A DNA stretch of 64,000 bases, from assembly GCF_000002985.6 (NCBI RefSeq), contig NC_003283.11, positions 12,586,001-12,650,000 of the forward strand. The letters are read 5' to 3'. A program made the translations under genes and the position numbers. Positions 60,840 to 64,000 of the stretch are shown piece by piece. This DNA is from Caenorhabditis elegans. Its lineage: Eukaryota; Nematoda; Chromadorea; Rhabditida; Rhabditidae. The number at the start of each line of letters is the position of its first letter. The first letter of the stretch is position 1. The notes under the pieces are model-generated. The model saw only the letters and a list, made by a program, of their open reading frames with translations. It was not told the origin of the DNA and searched no databases.

Positions 60840-63347
60840 CTAAACTCCCACCATTTTCAAACTTGCAGATATGATTATATCGAACAACATATCAATGACA
60901 ACCTGAAAAAGATTCTCCAATTTATATTTAAACTTGATAACTCACTTGAATTCTAGCTGTATCCGTGGCACTTGTGACATGCTGATATATTTTCCGATTT
61001 TTGTTATTATTGAGAGAAATAAATTGAACTCGAATGTACTCAAGTGCACAATCACGTTCTCGAGGACCTAGAAATCATTTATTAATTAGTTTTAAGATGA
61101 TAATTGGAAAAAAGGAAATAATTGAATCTAACCTTCGTAGTCTGGAAATGCTACTGTAATGTTGGTGTGAGTGATTTTGATTTCGAAAAGATCAATTTTG
61201 TTCAAAAATAGAATAATTGCGGTTGAATGAAAATACATCCCATTGCATATTTCATTAAACAAATGAAGTGATTCTTCTATTCGGCTCTATAACAAATAAA
61301 TATTTTAATTGTCTCAACTTAAAAAAACACACCACAAAAGCATCTTCTCTCAAAACTTGATTATATTCTGATAGTGAAGTAATAAAAAGAATTGCATGGG
61401 AATCGTCTAACACATGACCGCTCAGCTAATTGTGCGTTGGGGAAACACAGCCGAGTTCAAACCAGAGCGTCTAGAGAGAGGAGGCGAAGGTCAAGTGCCG
61501 AGCGAGGAAGGATAAAGATAAGCGATGTAACGAGTAACACATTGTATGACTATAAGACTCCTTCATTAATAAACAATTAAGACAATCAATTAGCGGCTGT
61601 GGATTGTACCATCAAGTCCAGCGGATGATGAGTGAACTGTTCATGTATTGTTGTTGTCAATCGGTCAATCAACTAGGCAATTGGGTCAGAGGCTGTGCTC
61701 TGATCCCAATGCCCGTGATTGCCGATGCAATCAATACTTCGGAGAGAAAACAACTAAATATCAATTAATAAAACGGAAAAGGTAAAGGGGACGACCGCTC
61801 AGAAGGAGCGGTTGATAATCGAATGAATGAAACTATTTAGGCCAGCCAATTAGGATGAGCAAGCTGCGCCGCGCCGCGGTCGGCGGCGCGTGCGCGTGGC
61901 GAGACCCAGCCGGTTGGCGGCAAATTTGAATGGGAAGGCGCTTAGAAAGATGCTAATCGGGAGAGAATTGCGAGAATAAAGGGAGCATAAAGGTTTTAAG
62001 CTACGGCGAACACGATGGAAATGTGTTCGTCGCGCTCAAAGAACTTTGTAATTGAGAGATGGTGGCATAGCCCAGCCCATCTCACAACACATGGGTAATT
62101 TTTCGACGTTGAGCACGTTGTCCCCCAATGTCGAAAAAAATGAATCTGTAAATAATTGTTTCCTTCCAAAAACCACAACAAACTGAACAAAGTGTTACTT
62201 GAAAGTCAAATGTTTTATATTTGCTTCATATTGTGCAATTCCCAAGGTTGGGACTCTGGTTTTCAATATATCTTCTCCGGTTGGCAAGTATTCTTTTCCA
62301 ATAACTCTTGCAAGGTTTTCAATGAAACTGGAAATAATAATAATTAGACTGAATAAAACCCAACGTTTAACTTGCTGAATTGTTGAGTCTTCAATATTAT
62401 AAACAGTTTTATTCCTCAACATCATGGCAACTGTTTCATCTTTTATGTACATCTGGATAGACTTTATAATGTCTTTGCACAAAACATTTTCAGTCTCTCC
62501 AGTTTTATTGAACTGTTTCGTAAATATTCGGATTTGATTTAGGCATTCCTATAATGGAAATTAGTTTTGAAACATTTACCGTATTTCCTCTATTAGTTTT
62601 GCACCCCTTTGCTCAACTTTCACAGCTCATATCTCAGTAGTCGTTTGTTTTATAAAAAAGTTGTCAACTGATAAAATTTTTGCAAGATGTTTTCTAACGT
62701 TTGTAGTTTGTTAATTATTTATATGCTTAAAACAAAACGAGATATGAGTTGTCAAAGTTGAGCAAAGGGGTGCAAAACTAATAGAGGAAATACGGTAATT
62801 ACTTACAATTGAAGATGGATTTTCGTAAATTAATTGTCTCCACATAATTGCCCAGTGTATCTCATCAATACCTTCCAAGATATTTATATAAATTCCATGT
62901 TTTAGAGCTCTTTTTTCTTCAACACTGTATCCTCCACAATGAAGAATTCTCAAAATTTCAATATTACAAACTACCGATAATATATTATCTAATTATTTTG
63001 AAAATCAGCTGAGTAGGTGATAATTTTTGGAAGCAACTGAAAAAATGTAGTTTTCATTGAATTTACCTTACTTGCTTGACTATTGTACTTTTTCCTGACT
63101 CTCCCGGACCTAAATATAATAAAGGTTACATTTTGATTATGTTTTTTTTTTTAATCAGGTACCTATGATAAGAAGCTTTAAAGCCTTCTTCTTACGTTCC
63201 TCGAGTATTTGTGTTTCGATTTTCAAGTTTTCATCTATCTTCAAAAATATATTTTCACTCAAAGTTTTACTTAACCTCCACCTGTTTCTTAAGTTGCTCT
63301 CTGCCGAGAACATGATTTTTGGCCGATGAAGAAAATGATGCACCCAG
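60840..63347 (-). CDS. gpa-9: G protein alpha subunit (second of the gpa-8/gpa-9 pair), interrupted by an LTR
   Basis: Exons on the reverse strand 63282-63347, 63163-63238, 63067-63109, 62807-62948, 62376-62548, 62199-62327, 62145-61333 (containing the LTR), 61133-61286, 60946-61067 and 60840-60902. Intron positions are the same as in the copy at 52852-54470. The P-loop (GPGESGKST), DIGGQR, NKID and TSATDT motifs are present and the frame outside the insertion is open, giving about 367 aa if the insertion is removed. Three oddities: the position of the paralogue's ATG reads CTG, followed by GASFSSS with the palmitoylation Cys replaced; the donor after residue IQ-type codon 62376 is GC (CA|GCAAGT); and a solo LTR interrupts the exon encoding [11 protein letters not shown]...LSEYNQV. 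An in-frame TGA occurs just inside the LTR unless it is spliced out. The gpa-9 symbol rests on remembered order. Confidence 0.8.
61415..62086. mobile_element. Solo LTR of a retrotransposon, 672 bp
   Basis: The element begins TGACCGCTC, ends CATCTCACA (TG...CA), and is flanked by a perfect 5-bp direct repeat ACACA (61410-61414 and 62087-62091). It is clearly richer in GC than its surroundings, with a GCGCCGCGG/CGGCGGCGC palindromic core near 61868-61890. An AATAAA lies on the forward strand near 61568, as in an LTR R region. No internal coding sequence or second LTR is present, so this is a recombined solo LTR. Removing it plus one repeat restores the G-alpha frame exactly. Confidence 0.85.
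62579..62795. mobile_element. TA-flanked MITE with about 57-bp terminal inverted repeats
   Basis: Both ends carry CCGTATTTCCTCTATTAGTT and continue as near-perfect inverted copies (GCACCCCTTTGCTCAACTTT) for about 57 bp. TA dinucleotides flank both ends, as for Tc1/mariner-type insertions. There is no coding capacity. It lies in the intron 62549-62806, which is 258 bp; the same intron in the paralogue is only 46 bp, so the insertion explains nearly all of the size difference. Confidence 0.85.
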
Positions 63348-64000
63348 CTTTGAAAGGCTGAAAGTTTTGCCTAGTTTTTTTTTACAATAGTGGCTTTGGG
63401 TCTGATAAAAACACTAGTGAAAATTACGAATGAAATAATTTGAGACATGCTCAAGATATTGAAAGTTGTTATTTCCAAGTTTATATATAAACTTAAACTA
63501 TAGTTTGAGTGCAAAGCACATTTTAGAAAATGTAATGTTTCCATGGTAACTTATAAACAAGTAATTAAAACAAGCTTAAAGTTTTTTTTTGAAAATGAAA
63601 AGTGAATGAAGCTGAATTAAATCGTCTTAAGAGATTGTTGGGGTGGCAGTTTGATTATTACATCTGAAAATTGTGTAGAATCATTGAAAATAAATGCCGT
63701 CCACGCCCAATTTTTCATTGACTCTGAGAAGTGAAGGAAGACATCCCTCCTATGTCAGAAAATGTACAATGGAAGAGGAATGCATCGTACCTAGTCCCCC
63801 AAGTAGTGGGGGACAATAAACACTCGGCCACCTCGCTCTATTGCGTGTCTACGTCTCACATCCATTTATACTATTGCACCGAATATTGGGTTAATGTCGG
63901 TGTTTGAATATATTTTGGTTACAGTTTAAATGCTTCAAATTTAAATCAATTAAATCATGAATAGTATCAAAATTGATAGTTCAACAAAAGTGAGTTTTTT
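63348..64000. other. Upstream region of the second G-alpha gene
   Basis: AT-rich, without a gene I can support. It contains a perfect short hairpin GTCCCCC...GGGGGAC at 63794-63814 with a 7-nt loop. A 42-codon frame at 63694-63819 is mentioned under rejected items. Confidence 0.4.

Noticed and set aside
63694-63819. 42-codon frame ending in a GC hairpin
   Set aside because: Too short, with no signal peptide or splice partner; the hairpin explains its Pro/Ser/Gly end.
1-64000. CRISPR arrays, bacterial-type operons, rRNA or tRNA genes
   Set aside because: None seen; the spliced gene structure is eukaryotic throughout.

Overview
This window is nematode genomic DNA, almost certainly Caenorhabditis elegans chromosome V. 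The genes have short 45-60 bp introns with TTTTCAG-type acceptors, sit in operon-like clusters, and are AT-rich between genes. The order of a PSME4 homologue, an ERG28 homologue, a cytochrome c next to a cubilin homologue, and a tandem pair of G-alpha genes matches the clone series C14C10, ZC116 and F56H9 as I remember it. I ran no database search. All exon joins are my own reading, checked for phase continuity; boundaries may be off by a base or two.

Layout. 0.5-4.7 kb: a four-EF-hand calmodulin-like protein (+), a mitochondrial phosphate carrier (+) and a transthyretin-like protein (-). 5.0-13.1 kb (-): a three-gene cluster spaced like an operon, read right to left: a 719-aa protein of unknown function, mma-1 (LRPPRC homologue), and a 355-aa protein of unknown function. 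All three have basic, acid-poor N-termini suited to mitochondrial import. 14.3-22.0 kb (+): psme-4 (proteasome activator PA200), then erg-28, spaced like an SL2 operon. 22.2-24.7 kb: a divergent pair of small secreted Gln/Tyr-rich proteins.

25.3-42.7 kb (+): a complete cubilin homologue (about 4,060 aa by my joins; 8 EGF and about 27 CUB domains). Two genes are nested in its introns on the opposite strand: cyc-2.2 (cytochrome c) and a small Gly/Tyr-rich secreted peptide gene. 43.0-47.7 kb (-): two Thr-rich secreted paralogues flanking an srx-type chemoreceptor gene; the second carries a 36-39 bp coding minisatellite. 47.7-51.7 kb has no gene I can support. 51.7-52.1 kb (+): a 57-aa secreted, neuropeptide-like precursor.

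52.9-63.3 kb: two paralogous G-alpha genes (-, the gpa-8/gpa-9 pair) sharing all intron positions. Between them lie a two-ShKT-domain secreted protein (+) and a fragment that looks like the end of a neuropeptide precursor (-). The second G-alpha gene is the most unusual locus. A 672-bp solo LTR with a perfect 5-bp target duplication sits inside the exon encoding its DxGGQ switch region, a TA-flanked MITE sits in one intron, one splice donor is GC, and the paralogue's ATG position reads CTG.
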